A DNA stretch of 64,000 nt. Origin: Dyadobacter sp. NIV53. GTDB taxonomy: Bacteria; Bacteroidota; Bacteroidia; Cytophagales; Spirosomataceae. Made by a program: the position numbers and the translations under genes. Shown piece after piece: positions 44,980-54,758 of this stretch (position 1 is its first letter; every line of letters begins with the position of its first letter). Location: the NCBI RefSeq assembly GCF_019711195.1, contig NZ_CP081299.1, forward strand, positions 310,001-374,000, written 5' to 3'. Below the pieces are notes generated by a model. That model was not told the origin of the DNA. It searched no databases and worked only from the letters and a program-made list of their open reading frames with translations.

Positions 44980-45870
44980 ATGAGAAAAGCTTTTATACAA
45001 TTACATATAGCCATCCTTCTGGCAGGTTTCACGGGTGTTTTTGGCAAACTGATTACACTGAATGAAGGCTTGCTTGTCTGGTACCGGATGTTGATTTCCG
45101 GTATACTGCTTCTGCTCATTTTGGGAATTTCTGGTAAACTAAAAGCAGTTTCAGCCCCCGATTTTAAACGCATCGCCTTTTCAGGATTTCTACTGGGTAT
45201 GCACTGGATATTTTTTTACGGTAGCATCAAATATTCCAACATCTCGGTTGGTGTGGTATGTTTTTCTTTATCCGGATTTTTCACATCCATTCTGGCACCG
45301 ATTATAAACAAAAAGAAATTTGCAATTTCAGAACTGTTGCTCAGTGGATTAACTCTTTTGGGTATAGTCCTTATTTTTAGTTTTGATTCCCAATACCGTA
45401 CAGGTATCATTTTAGGTGTTATCTCAGCATTGCTCGTCGCATTTTATACCATTGCTAATGAACGGCTTGCCCATATTCATAAAAGTGAAACCATTATTGT
45501 TTACCAAATGATCGGAGGAAGCACTGCGTTGGCGATTTTAATGCCGGTTTATCTGCACTTTTTCCCGGTCAATTCCATATTACCTTCCTTATCTAATTTT
45601 GGATATCTCATATTATTATCACTTTTCTGTACCGTGTTGTTATACACTTTACTCACACAGGCATTGAAAAATATATCCGCTTTTACCATCAATCTCAGCT
45701 TCAACCTCGAACCCGTTTATACCATTGCCCTGGCCATTTTTATCTATAAAGAAAACCGCGAACTGACTGCGCCGTTTTATATCGGATTATGCTTGATTAT
45801 CCTTTCCGTGGTATTACAAATGGTGAAGGTAATGTGGCAAAATAAGAGAGCTAAGGCAGTTTTAATATAG
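44980..45870 (+). CDS. EamA/DMT family transporter
   Basis: A 296-residue inner-membrane protein with about ten hydrophobic helices in two five-helix halves, the layout of the drug/metabolite transporter superfamily (two EamA domains). Recognisable segments are AILLAGFTGVFGKLI at the start, WYRMLISGILLL, and FNLEPVYTIALAIFIYKE in the second half, typical of the second EamA repeat. It probably exports an amino acid or small metabolite, but the substrate cannot be read from the sequence. It stands alone; the hairpin at 45874 would end its transcript. Confidence 0.9.
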   Translation: MRKAFIQLHIAILLAGFTGVFGKLITLNEGLLVWYRMLISGILLLLILGISGKLKAVSAPDFKRIAFSGFLLGMHWIFFYGSIKYSNISVGVVCFSLSGFFTSILAPIINKKKFAISELLLSGLTLLGIVLIFSFDSQYRTGIILGVISALLVAFYTIANERLAHIHKSETIIVYQMIGGSTALAILMPVYLHFFPVNSILPSLSNFGYLILLSLFCTVLLYTLLTQALKNISAFTINLSFNLEPVYTIALAIFIYKENRELTAPFYIGLCLIILSVVLQMVKVMWQNKRAKAVLI

Positions 45871-45873
45871 CAA

Positions 45874-45919
45874 AGATTTTCCAGGATTTGACTTCGTCGT
45901 TTTAAAACCTGGAAGATCT
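45874..45919. terminator. Hairpin between convergent genes, possible bidirectional terminator
   Basis: AGATTTTCCAGG (45874-45885) pairs with CCTGGAAGATCT (45908-45919), 11 of 12 positions. It lies between the EamA gene and the convergent lipoprotein gene. There is no long T-run, so this is a moderate call. Confidence 0.4.
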
Positions 45920-45971
45920 GGTATTGCGATGGGCGCAATTAACTCTGCTTTTAAGGAAAATTATCATATTA

Positions 45972-46367
45972 TCATTGCACCACTTTAAATTCTGATAATT
46001 CAAAATTATAATACATTTGTCCGGCAAAAGAATTAGCTACTTTTTCTGGGTATTTAAAATATTTTCCGGAGAAGTTCACCACCGTACTGTCCTTTTTTAA
46101 TTCCTCCGGCATGTTACAAACCACACGCACGATCTGGCTGTCGTAAGTGCCACTTACCGCTGTGTAAATACAGTATTTTTTTAACTCAGGATGATACCAT
46201 ATTACTCCATTTTCGCCAGATACATTTTTGACAAATTCTTCATTCAGGTTACAAGGCTGAATTTTATTGTTCACATCCCCGACTGAACCATTTTCTTTGC
46301 AGCTACTCCAAATAGTTAACAGGAAAATTGCTTCTAAAAAAACCAATGGTATTTGTATATATCTCAT
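45972..46367 (-). CDS. Small hypothetical lipoprotein
   Basis: A 131-residue protein with a lipoprotein signal: hydrophobic N-terminus and a lipobox cysteine at residue 23 (TIWSSCKEN). The mature part has about 105 residues with five further scattered aromatic-rich strands and three cysteines (PCNLNEEF, KKYCIYTA, RVVCNMPE). I do not recognise a family. It should be anchored in the inner or outer membrane facing the periplasm. It lies alone on the minus strand, with no functional hint from its neighbours. Confidence 0.65.
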   Translation of the reverse strand: MRYIQIPLVFLEAIFLLTIWSSCKENGSVGDVNNKIQPCNLNEEFVKNVSGENGVIWYHPELKKYCIYTAVSGTYDSQIVRVVCNMPEELKKDSTVVNFSGKYFKYPEKVANSFAGQMYYNFELSEFKVVQ

Positions 46368-46545
46368 AATTCGTAAAGAGAGTGGTAAGTATTCGATGTT
46401 GATTGATTGAATCTAAATGAATGACAATTCATTTAATAAAAGGGTTGTAATAAATGCACGGACATTTAATATTTTCTCCTTAAAAACCCACCCAACCCAC
46501 ACAAAAACAGGTAATTATACGCTATCCTGCCATTTTAAAATACCA

Positions 46546-46553
46546 TACTTTTG
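46546..46553 (+). promoter_or_regulatory. Possible Bacteroidota -7 promoter box (TACTTTTG)
   Basis: A perfect TAnnTTTG match 66 bp before the M16 peptidase start codon. A matching -33 TTG is not seen. Confidence 0.35.
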
Positions 46554-46618
46554 TTTAATCTGCCAAACCTGTTGTAATAATAAATCCAACCTATAATCAA
46601 CCTTAATCTTAACTTCCT

Positions 46619-49348
46619 ATGAAAAAGATTTTGCTGCTCCTGTTTATCTATAGTACTACCCTGTTATTTGCCCAGAAAAAATATCCCGACATTGATATTC
46701 CTTACAAAAAATATGTACTGGATAATGGTCTGAACCTGATCGTGCATGAAGACCACAAAGCGCCGATCGCTTCATTCAATATCTGGTATCATGTGGGTTC
46801 AAAAAATGAAAAGGTTGGTAAAACAGGATTTGCGCATTTATTTGAGCACCTGATGTTCAACGGCAGTGAACATTACAACGATGATTATTTTCAATTGATG
46901 GAAAGCATCGGAGCCACTGACCTGAACGGGACTACCAATTCGGACAGAACCAATTATTTTGAAAATATACCTGTTAATGCAATTGATAAAGTACTTTGGA
47001 TAGAAAGTGACAGGATGGGTTTTATGCTCAAAGCAATTGATTCATTAAAGCTAAATGAGCAGCGCGGTGTAGTACAAAATGAAAAACGACAAGGTGAAAA
47101 CCAGCCTTATGCCATCGCATGGGATTTGATCCCGAAAAATACCTATCCGGCCAGCCACCCCTATTCCTGGACTGTGATTGGCGAAATGGAAGATCTGAAT
47201 GCGGCTTCTATGACGGACGTTCAGGATTGGTTCAAAAAATATTACGGGCCTAATAATGCTGCGATTGTAATAGCTGGTGATGTAAACGGAGATGAGATTT
47301 TTGAAAAAGTAAAAAAGTACTTTGGGGATATTCCTGCTTCACCCCCTATCAGCAAGCACAGTAAGTGGATTGCTAAAATGGAAGGAAAACGCCATCAGGT
47401 GGCCGAAGACCGTGTTCCGCAGGCGCGGTTATATAAGGTTTGGAACGTACCGGGTTGGGGAACAAAGGAAATTACCGAACTGGGATTGCTCGGAAATATA
47501 CTTACCTCAGGCAAAACTTCCAGAATTTATAAAAGGCTGGTGTACGATGAGCAACTGGCAAGCAATGTTTATTTTTATACAGATGAAAATGAAATTGGAG
47601 GCCAGTTCAGTATCATGGCCGATGCTAAACCCGGCGTAACACTGGCGCAGATTGATCAGGTAATAAATGAGGAATTACAGAAAGTATTTACCCAGGGTGT
47701 TACCGTTGCTGAACTGGAACGAGCCAAGACAAGATTTTTTTCTAATTTCATAAAAGGTATGGAACGTATTGGCGGATTTGGTGGAAAATCCGATATACTG
47801 GCGCAAAGCATGACTTACGGCGAAAGTCCGGATGCGTATAAAAAAACTATAGAGTGGATAAAAAATGCAACGATTGCTGATTTAAAAAAAGTGGCTAATG
47901 ACTGGCTTACGGATGGTGAATACACATTGGAAGTTCTGCCCTATGGTTCGTTTACCAATGCGGCAGCAACCCTGGACCGCTCTAAAAAGCCAGATTCCGG
48001 TGCTGATCCAGAAGTGAAGTTTCCGGAGATTAAAAATTTCACTTTAAATAATGGATTAAAAGTTGCTTTTGTGCAACGCAAAGCAGTGCCGGTTATTAAT
48101 ATGTCATTGATGATTAATGCGGGGTATGCTGCTGATCCGAAAGAAAACGCTGGTATTGCTTCTTTCACCGGCAAAATGCTTTCGGAAGGAACAAAGACAA
48201 AAACTTCCCTTCAGATCAGTGATGAACTCGCTGACCTGGGTGCAGAATTGTACAGTTATGCCGATCTTGACAATTCTTATGTCAGAATAAATGCTTTAAA
48301 AAACAACTACGACGCTTCCCTTAAATTATTTTCGGATGTATTGCTGAATCCGTCTTTCCCGCGAAAGGACTTTGACCGTGTAAAAAAAGAAAGGCTGCTG
48401 GAAATCAAACAGGAACAGGTACAGCCCTTTTCAATGGGATTGAGAATTCTGCCACGTCTGGTATATGGCAGCGGCCATGCTTACAGCAGCCCGTTAACGG
48501 GCTCAGGAACAGAAGAATCGGTTAAAAAATTCACCAGGGATGATCTTGCCAAATTTCACCAGACCTGGTTTGCTCCCAATAATGCAACCTTGATCGTTGT
48601 GGGAGATATAGAAGAAGCTGAATTAAAAGCGAAACTGGAAACCAGCTTTGCAACATGGAAGAAAAAGGACGTACCAGTAAAAAATATAAGCGAGGTTGCC
48701 CTTCCTGCAAAATCATCGGTTTACATTATCGACAAACCCGGTTCGGTACAATCAATTATTTTTGGAGCCGAAATAAGTCCTTCAGCAAAAGATCCGCAAT
48801 ACGAATCTATCAAAATGTCAACACGGATTTTAGGAGGAGATTTTACATCCAGGATCAATATGAACCTGCGCGAAGACAAACACTGGTCCTACGGAGCTGG
48901 TCTGTTTAATCTGGACGCAATTGGCCAGGGATTTTTACTAGGTTACGCGCCCGTTCAGACGGACAAAACGAAAGAATCTATTGAAGAAATGCGAAAAGAA
49001 ATTACACAGTTTGTTGGTAAAAAGCCAGTTACAGAAACGGAATTCAAAAAAGTGAAAGACAATGCGGTGCTGGAATTACCTGGCGTTTGGGAAACTAACG
49101 GCTCTGTGCTCGGGACTTTGCAGAATGCCATTAAATATGAAAGGGGCGAATCATATCTGATGAATTATCCGGCTATGCTGAAAAACCTGTCGCTGGACGA
49201 CATTAAAAATGCGTCAGCCAAAGTCATCAAACCAACCAACCTGACCTGGGTTATTGTGGGTGACCGTTCAAAAATTGAAAAAGGTATTAAGGAACTTGAA
49301 CTGGGCGATATTAAATACATTGATACGGAAGGAACAGAAGGGAAGTAA
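46619..49348 (+). CDS. M16 family zinc metallopeptidase, two-half form
   Basis: A 909-residue secreted peptidase with a signal peptide (residues 1-19, ending LLFAQ). The N-terminal M16 half carries the inverted zinc motif HLFEH (His73, Glu76, His77), with a distal glutamate expected in NEKRQGENQPY. The second half (about 460-900) repeats the fold from FTLNNGLKVAFVQRKAVP onward but has no HxxEH, so only one active site is expected, as in full-length pitrilysin-type proteins. It probably degrades peptides in the periplasm. It is a single-gene unit: a promoter-like box precedes it and a strong hairpin terminator follows at 49444. Confidence 0.93.
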   Translation: MKKILLLLFIYSTTLLFAQKKYPDIDIPYKKYVLDNGLNLIVHEDHKAPIASFNIWYHVGSKNEKVGKTGFAHLFEHLMFNGSEHYNDDYFQLMESIGATDLNGTTNSDRTNYFENIPVNAIDKVLWIESDRMGFMLKAIDSLKLNEQRGVVQNEKRQGENQPYAIAWDLIPKNTYPASHPYSWTVIGEMEDLNAASMTDVQDWFKKYYGPNNAAIVIAGDVNGDEIFEKVKKYFGDIPASPPISKHSKWIAKMEGKRHQVAEDRVPQARLYKVWNVPGWGTKEITELGLLGNILTSGKTSRIYKRLVYDEQLASNVYFYTDENEIGGQFSIMADAKPGVTLAQIDQVINEELQKVFTQGVTVAELERAKTRFFSNFIKGMERIGGFGGKSDILAQSMTYGESPDAYKKTIEWIKNATIADLKKVANDWLTDGEYTLEVLPYGSFTNAAATLDRSKKPDSGADPEVKFPEIKNFTLNNGLKVAFVQRKAVPVINMSLMINAGYAADPKENAGIASFTGKMLSEGTKTKTSLQISDELADLGAELYSYADLDNSYVRINALKNNYDASLKLFSDVLLNPSFPRKDFDRVKKERLLEIKQEQVQPFSMGLRILPRLVYGSGHAYSSPLTGSGTEESVKKFTRDDLAKFHQTWFAPNNATLIVVGDIEEAELKAKLETSFATWKKKDVPVKNISEVALPAKSSVYIIDKPGSVQSIIFGAEISPSAKDPQYESIKMSTRILGGDFTSRINMNLREDKHWSYGAGLFNLDAIGQGFLLGYAPVQTDKTKESIEEMRKEITQFVGKKPVTETEFKKVKDNAVLELPGVWETNGSVLGTLQNAIKYERGESYLMNYPAMLKNLSLDDIKNASAKVIKPTNLTWVIVGDRSKIEKGIKELELGDIKYIDTEGTEGK

Positions 49349-49443
49349 AGTCAAATGCCGTTTCCCTGATATGTATTTCAATTGAAATCCGAACTAGTTT
49401 TTAGAAGAAATAAATAACGTATAAGTGTTGACGTTCGACCGGT

Positions 49444-49480
49444 AAGTCATCAACAGTAAATTGTTGGTGACTTATTTATT
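49444..49480 (+). terminator. Intrinsic terminator after the M16 peptidase gene
   Basis: AAGTCATCAACA (49444-49455) pairs with TGTTGGTGACTT (49462-49473), 12 bp with one G-T pair and a 6-nt loop. It is followed by the T-rich ATTTATTTTA. It separates the peptidase from the next plus-strand gene. Confidence 0.75.
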
Positions 49481-49552
49481 TTAAATTATTATCTTCATTC
49501 CCGATTAATAACACTACCTCTTTTTATCAGTTTTCCCTTAAATAGTTAAAAT

Positions 49553-52500
49553 TTGAAAAACTTTCTACCATTTGTTTTCCTGGTCTTTTTTGGAATTCCC
49601 GCCTGGGCACAGATTCCGGTTGACTTCCAGTTCTGTACCGGCACCGGTGAACTTTGTGTGATTCCCAGCGACTCCACATACGAATTATGCCTGACATTAA
49701 AACCCGGTTTTTGCGCTTCAAAAGAGTACGAAGTAAGATGGGGCGACTATCAAACAGATAAAATCACTTTGACGAAAGAAACGACCGTGACGCACGTTTA
49801 CGATTTACGTTCTTTCAGTAAGGATTGTTATTCAGGAGAAATTGAATACAGCCTCAATATCAAAAATGTTGAATGCAGTAACGATAATAAAGGTTATCTG
49901 TTGACTTTTAAAAAGAAACCGGAAGCTAAACCACTGATTGAGGCGGCTTGCGAAGGCTCTGCGGTGAACATCCAAAACAATAGTTGCCCTACCTATAATG
50001 TGGATTTTTTGTGGGAATTCAGCGACGGACAAACCAGCACATCGACCAACCCCTATTTATCATTTACTGATCCAACTAAAACCTACAAAGTTAAACTGAC
50101 TGCAACATCCAAAACCTGTGGTTCCAGCACGGCGGAAACGGAATTTAAGCTGAGCAAGTTTCCTGTGGCTGCTTTTAATACGACCGGAACCACAGTACTT
50201 GAAAAGGATACGGTAGTGTGTTTTTCCGGTGGCGCCGTAATTACCGTTGATGGAAGCGTTTCAACAGATGAAACGGGTTATCAGTGGGAAATTACCGGCG
50301 GAAAATTTGAATACCTGGATAAAACCAATGATAATACAAGAGTCATCAAAATTAAACTGGACGAAGTAAAAGAATACACGATCACCTTAAGAGTAAATAA
50401 TGCATGTGGTGAAAAGCTGATAACAAGAAAATACAAAGTGGTCAATTTGCCTACGGCAGCTCTTACACCGCAGCCGGACGTTTGTGAAGAAATCAAATAC
50501 AAAATCAGCAATCCGGTTTCCGGCGTTACCTACACATTAAATAATACTCCAATTGTTGCCGATCAGGAAATTTTGCTCAAGCTTTCCAATACGCCATACA
50601 TAGTTACTGCCACGATCAATAATGCCTGCGGCAGACAAATGGTGAGCGATACATTTTCGGTTGCGGTTGCCCAGCCAGTCAAAATTGATCTTCCCAAAAC
50701 TTCCATTGTATGTGTCAGTACAACAGGCATTCCGCTAACAGCTAATTTGCCTGGTGGCGAATGGAGCACGGCAGGTGTGGAAACCGTAAACGGCAAAAAA
50801 GTATTTGTACCAAAAACTGCCGGAAGTTATACTATCATTTATACCAGAGGTACTGGCAAATGTTTCATGGCGGATACTGTTAAAATTGAAGTGGATGGCA
50901 TACAGGCCACCGCAACTGATGAGACAATTTGCGAAGCAGCAGCATTTGTTAAATTATCGGGCAGTCCGGCCGGTGGAAACTGGACCACATCCGATTGTTC
51001 TAACTGTATAAAAGGAGATACTTTGTTAACATCCGGACTAACAGCAAGCCAGATAACTGTTACATATTCTATTGAAAACAAAACCGGTTGTAAAGCCACA
51101 GCTACCGCTAACATTCTGTTTGGCAGGCCAAAAGCGGATTTTACAATTGCTGCGGGTTGTATAGGGACATCTTTCAAACCCGTCAATAATTCGGCGGGTG
51201 CAAATAATTACGTATGGTTTGTGAATGATAAACAAGTTTCATCGGATGCTAATCCGGAATTATTGCTGTCATCCGGTTTGCAAAAGATCATGCTCGTTGC
51301 CAGTTCCGGTAATTGTGCTGATACGCTCCGCAGAGAAATTATGATCACGACACCTCCGCCTGCGGTCAGTTTCACACCCAGTACAACACTTGGCTGTTCT
51401 CCGCTGAACATCACTTTTAATGTGGCGGGAACTGCAACAGCCGGCGTAGACTACACCTGGGACTTTGGAGATAACAACACTTTTACAGGATTACAACCAC
51501 CTGCACGGCTATTTGAAAATTCAGGTAAAGCAAATGTGATTTATAAAACAACACTTACTGCTAAAAACGCCTGCGGGATACAAACTATAAGTAAAGAAAT
51601 TGAGGTTCGCCCGCTGGCAAGAGCTGAAATCGGTGTGGATTCTACAACTTTACGCTGTACACCGGCCATTCTTTTATTTTCCAACCGGTCATCCGGAAAT
51701 GATAAGAGTTTGTCACGCTGGCTTTTTGGTGATGGAACTGTATTACAATCCGGAAGTGATACCGTTTCCCATACTTTTTCAACAAAGGACAGTATCACCA
51801 CTTTTACGGTAAAACTTGAAATTACGAGTGAATGCGGACGTGACACTACTGAGGTACCCATCAAAGTTTACCCTACGACGGTAAAAGCTTTGTACACTAT
51901 TTCCAAATCAGAAGTTTGCCCCGGAGAAATCGTTCAGTTTACGGATGCGTCCGTCCCTAAGCCCAACCGCTGGGTATGGAAATTCGGGGATGGCACTATT
52001 TCAACATTAGCCAATCCGACACATGCTTTTTCCAAAGCAAAAAATGACTATAAAGTAACCCTGATCGCTTATACAACCTGCGGTTACGATTCAACGCAGC
52101 TGACGGTGAAAACGACGGACGCCATTACCGGCACTTTCGATGAACTTCCCCTCGCCTGCCAGGGTTCAGCCATTCAGTTTATGAATAAGTCAGACCCGCA
52201 GCTTGGATTTAGCTGGGATTTCGGGGATGGCTCAGAACAGGATTCTGTAAACTATTCTCCGGAGCATTTGTATGCGCAAACGGGCAATTATACCGTAACC
52301 CTGGCTGTATACCGCGATTCAAAAGCATGTACCGCCGTTGCTAAAAAATCCTTGATCAGTGTGGTTTCTCCTGCAAAGGCTAGTTTTAATTTTGGAAGTG
52401 ATTCTTTGTTTTGCGCTCCTGGCCCGGTCAGTGTCATTAATTTGTCAGAACCGGCTGATACCTACAACTGGTATTTCAGTGACGGGCGTACATCTGACGC

Positions 52501-52915
52501 AAAGGACCCGTCACTTGCATTTGAACCGGGTATGTACAGCGTAAAACTGGTTACAACTAAGGGCGGAGTTTGCAAGGATTCGACGGAACGCATGGCTGCA
52601 TTTGTGGTGAAAGACTGCCAAGTTGATATTCCGCAGGCATTTACCCCCAACGGTGACGGAATGGGCGACAGGTATACACTTTTTGGAAGCGGAATACAGG
52701 AAATAAGTACGCTATTGATAAGAAACAGATGGGGTGAAATTGTATTTCAGATGAAAAATGTTCCTCCCGGAAGTCAGCAACCGGAAGAATCGTGGGATGG
52801 CAAATTCGGTGGCAAGGAAATGCTGGCGGATATGTATGTATATGAAACAGAGCTCATTTACATTGACCAAAAGAAATCTGAAAAATTGAGAGGCAACATT
52901 TATCTCGTACGATAA
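49553..52915 (+). CDS. PKD-repeat surface protein with T9SS type B sorting domain
   Basis: A 1120-residue secreted adhesin-like protein. The start is TTG at 49553, giving a clean signal peptide (KNFLPFVFLVFFGIPAWAQ). The body is a series of PKD/Ig-like beta domains, visible as repeated WxFGDG motifs (VDYTWDFGDNNTF, RWLFGDGT, WVWKFGDGTIS, FSWDFGDGSE) and paired cysteines. The C-terminus from about 1030 (PQAFTPNGDGMGDRYTLFG, later SWDGKFGG) is the gliding-motility type, or type B, sorting signal of the type IX secretion system. It should be exported through T9SS and fixed to or released from the surface. The PorP/SprF-like gene starts 3 bp later, the usual partner arrangement. Confidence 0.93.
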   Translation: MKNFLPFVFLVFFGIPAWAQIPVDFQFCTGTGELCVIPSDSTYELCLTLKPGFCASKEYEVRWGDYQTDKITLTKETTVTHVYDLRSFSKDCYSGEIEYSLNIKNVECSNDNKGYLLTFKKKPEAKPLIEAACEGSAVNIQNNSCPTYNVDFLWEFSDGQTSTSTNPYLSFTDPTKTYKVKLTATSKTCGSSTAETEFKLSKFPVAAFNTTGTTVLEKDTVVCFSGGAVITVDGSVSTDETGYQWEITGGKFEYLDKTNDNTRVIKIKLDEVKEYTITLRVNNACGEKLITRKYKVVNLPTAALTPQPDVCEEIKYKISNPVSGVTYTLNNTPIVADQEILLKLSNTPYIVTATINNACGRQMVSDTFSVAVAQPVKIDLPKTSIVCVSTTGIPLTANLPGGEWSTAGVETVNGKKVFVPKTAGSYTIIYTRGTGKCFMADTVKIEVDGIQATATDETICEAAAFVKLSGSPAGGNWTTSDCSNCIKGDTLLTSGLTASQITVTYSIENKTGCKATATANILFGRPKADFTIAAGCIGTSFKPVNNSAGANNYVWFVNDKQVSSDANPELLLSSGLQKIMLVASSGNCADTLRREIMITTPPPAVSFTPSTTLGCSPLNITFNVAGTATAGVDYTWDFGDNNTFTGLQPPARLFENSGKANVIYKTTLTAKNACGIQTISKEIEVRPLARAEIGVDSTTLRCTPAILLFSNRSSGNDKSLSRWLFGDGTVLQSGSDTVSHTFSTKDSITTFTVKLEITSECGRDTTEVPIKVYPTTVKALYTISKSEVCPGEIVQFTDASVPKPNRWVWKFGDGTISTLANPTHAFSKAKNDYKVTLIAYTTCGYDSTQLTVKTTDAITGTFDELPLACQGSAIQFMNKSDPQLGFSWDFGDGSEQDSVNYSPEHLYAQTGNYTVTLAVYRDSKACTAVAKKSLISVVSPAKASFNFGSDSLFCAPGPVSVINLSEPADTYNWYFSDGRTSDAKDPSLAFEPGMYSVKLVTTKGGVCKDSTERMAAFVVKDCQVDIPQAFTPNGDGMGDRYTLFGSGIQEISTLLIRNRWGEIVFQMKNVPPGSQQPEESWDGKFGGKEMLADMYVYETELIYIDQKKSEKLRGNIYLVR

Positions 52916-52918
52916 TCC

Positions 52919-53929
52919 ATGAAAAGAACTTTACAAACTTTGCTGATAGCATTAATAAGTGTTTTAAAAACGCATGCCCAATCGCCCCAGTTTTCACAAT
53001 TTTATGCCAATCCGATATATGCCAATCCAGCCCTCGCCGGAGATGCCGGAACGCCACGTTTCATCGCTAATTACCGGAATCAGTGGGCATCTTTGGGCAA
53101 TGCTTTTCAGACTGCCGCTTTCTCGTTTGACACCTATGCAGAAGATCAGGAAATTGGCCTGGGTGTACAGGCATTACACGACCAGCGGGGATCAGCCTTA
53201 AAAAGTGACCAGTTATCTGTTCAGGTTTCAAAAATGGTTTTCCTCGACGGACAAAAAGAATTTAGGCTGATCGGCGGTCTGCAGTCTGCATGGACGCTCA
53301 ACCATTGGAACGGTGATAACCTGACTTATGTATCTCAATTTCTGGGCAGTCCAGACCCGTTGTCAGGAATGAGCATACAACAAAACCGGATTACACTCTC
53401 GGCAGGAGGATTGCTTGAATTTGTACCAAAAGATGAGGATTATGCTTCTTACTGGGTAAGTACTGCCTGGCATAATATTGGAGTAAATGATAACATCAGT
53501 ATTGAACACCAAAGACTTAACTTACAGCTCGGCTCTAAAATACCGATTGGCATTCCTTCATTTTTCGGCAATAATCTGGGTAGTGATCTGGATCGGGAAA
53601 GTGCGTTAAATCTTGGTTTGCAAGTTAGGAAACAAGGCAGCAGCCGACAGCTGGATGCTGGATTTAACATCATCCTTTCACCACTTATTCTGGGTGTATG
53701 GTACAGGGGAATGGTCTGGGGAGAAACACGCCGTGATGCCCTCATTGGAACAGCAGGCTGGGCTTACGGAAATATGCTTTTCCAGGCCAGTTATGATTTA
53801 CCCGTTTCATCTCTCGGAGGAGATACCGGCGCTTTCGAAATATCAATCTGGTACGGCATGGATGCCCTTTTTCGTTTTGCAGGAAAAAAAGCCAACAACC
53901 GGAATTCACGCAAGTGTTTGAGGTATTGA
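52919..53929 (+). CDS. PorP/SprF family T9SS outer membrane protein
   Basis: A 336-residue outer-membrane beta-barrel protein with a signal peptide (ending KTHAQ). The opening SPQFSQFYANPIYANPALAG is the signature of the PorP/SprF family. The rest shows alternating strands expected for a barrel. Family members help secretion or surface attachment of type B sorting-domain cargo, and many Bacteroidota carry one copy beside each such cargo gene. The 3-bp spacing from the PKD protein makes a dedicated pair very likely. Confidence 0.93.
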   Translation: MKRTLQTLLIALISVLKTHAQSPQFSQFYANPIYANPALAGDAGTPRFIANYRNQWASLGNAFQTAAFSFDTYAEDQEIGLGVQALHDQRGSALKSDQLSVQVSKMVFLDGQKEFRLIGGLQSAWTLNHWNGDNLTYVSQFLGSPDPLSGMSIQQNRITLSAGGLLEFVPKDEDYASYWVSTAWHNIGVNDNISIEHQRLNLQLGSKIPIGIPSFFGNNLGSDLDRESALNLGLQVRKQGSSRQLDAGFNIILSPLILGVWYRGMVWGETRRDALIGTAGWAYGNMLFQASYDLPVSSLGGDTGAFEISIWYGMDALFRFAGKKANNRNSRKCLRY

Positions 53930-53972
53930 GTGTTGTTTAAATGTAGGAGACTTTCTTTTGAAAAAAGATGTT

Positions 53973-54066
53973 TTTGCCACTTTGACTCAAATACACCGCA
54001 CCTTGTGTTTTCAAATGCTTAACTTTTGTGTATTCGTAACATTACGTTCATTTGCATGGTGGCAAA
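53973..54066 (+). repeat. Short inverted-repeat element TTTGCCAC...GTGGCAAA, copy 2
   Basis: Perfect 8-bp ends, TTTGCCAC (53973-53980) and GTGGCAAA (54059-54066), bound a 94-bp non-coding stretch. The right end and following TTTC match the element at 43622-43683. It lies in the 216-bp gap between the PorP/SprF and cupin genes. Confidence 0.45.
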
Positions 54067-54145
54067 TTTCTTTCCCCGAACACCAGTAAATAACCGTTAC
54101 ACTCCGTTTTATAATCAGGCTATTTAATCTTGAACTTTAAATAAC

Positions 54146-54643
54146 ATGACAACTACAACAGAAATTATAACAGTTGATAAAGAAGACGGACAAAGTATTT
54201 CAGTGGCTGGCAATAATTACAGGATTATCATATCCGGCAAACAAACAGGTGACAGTTATGCTGTTATTGATATGATCGTACCGCCTGGCGGCGGGCCGGG
54301 CCCTCATGCCCATAAAAACATACAGGAAATGTTTTATGTAGTAAAAGGTGAAGTTGAATTCAAAAGGGAAGGCGGAAGTTATCAAGCAAAAGAAGGTGAT
54401 TTTGTTAATATTCCGTTAGGCGGCGCGGTTCATAGTTTTAAAAACAAAAGCAAGGAAAATGCACATTTATTGTGTACGGTTGTACCTGCCGGTTTGGATG
54501 CATTTTTTGAGGAAATAGGAAAACCGATTGAAGCAGGCACCTTTTTACCGCCAACTGTTATGAGTCAGGAAGAACTGGATAAGGTAAAATCGCTGGCTGA
54601 AAAATATGGCCAGCAGCTTTTCCCGCCTGACTTTTTAGATTAA
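54146..54643 (+). CDS. Cupin domain protein
   Basis: A 165-residue single-domain cupin, cytoplasmic. The first cupin motif is GPGPHAHKNIQEMFYVVKG, with two histidines and a glutamate as metal ligands; the second motif is in GDFVNIPLGGAVHSFKN, with the final histidine. Such proteins act as small metal-dependent dioxygenases or isomerases, or as ligand-binding proteins, and the substrate cannot be told here. The C-terminal tail of about 50 residues (DAFFEEIGKPIEAGTFLPP) is typical of one common cupin subgroup. It appears to be a single-gene unit. Confidence 0.9.
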   Translation: MTTTTEIITVDKEDGQSISVAGNNYRIIISGKQTGDSYAVIDMIVPPGGGPGPHAHKNIQEMFYVVKGEVEFKREGGSYQAKEGDFVNIPLGGAVHSFKNKSKENAHLLCTVVPAGLDAFFEEIGKPIEAGTFLPPTVMSQEELDKVKSLAEKYGQQLFPPDFLD

Positions 54644-54758
54644 ATGATTCATCCTGGAATTGATGGTTATTTAAATAGCCCGGTGCATAGATTTTTACCT
54701 TACTTTGTAGCCTTATATAAATTGTAACAAATAGTTACAACGAAATTCACATTGATGC

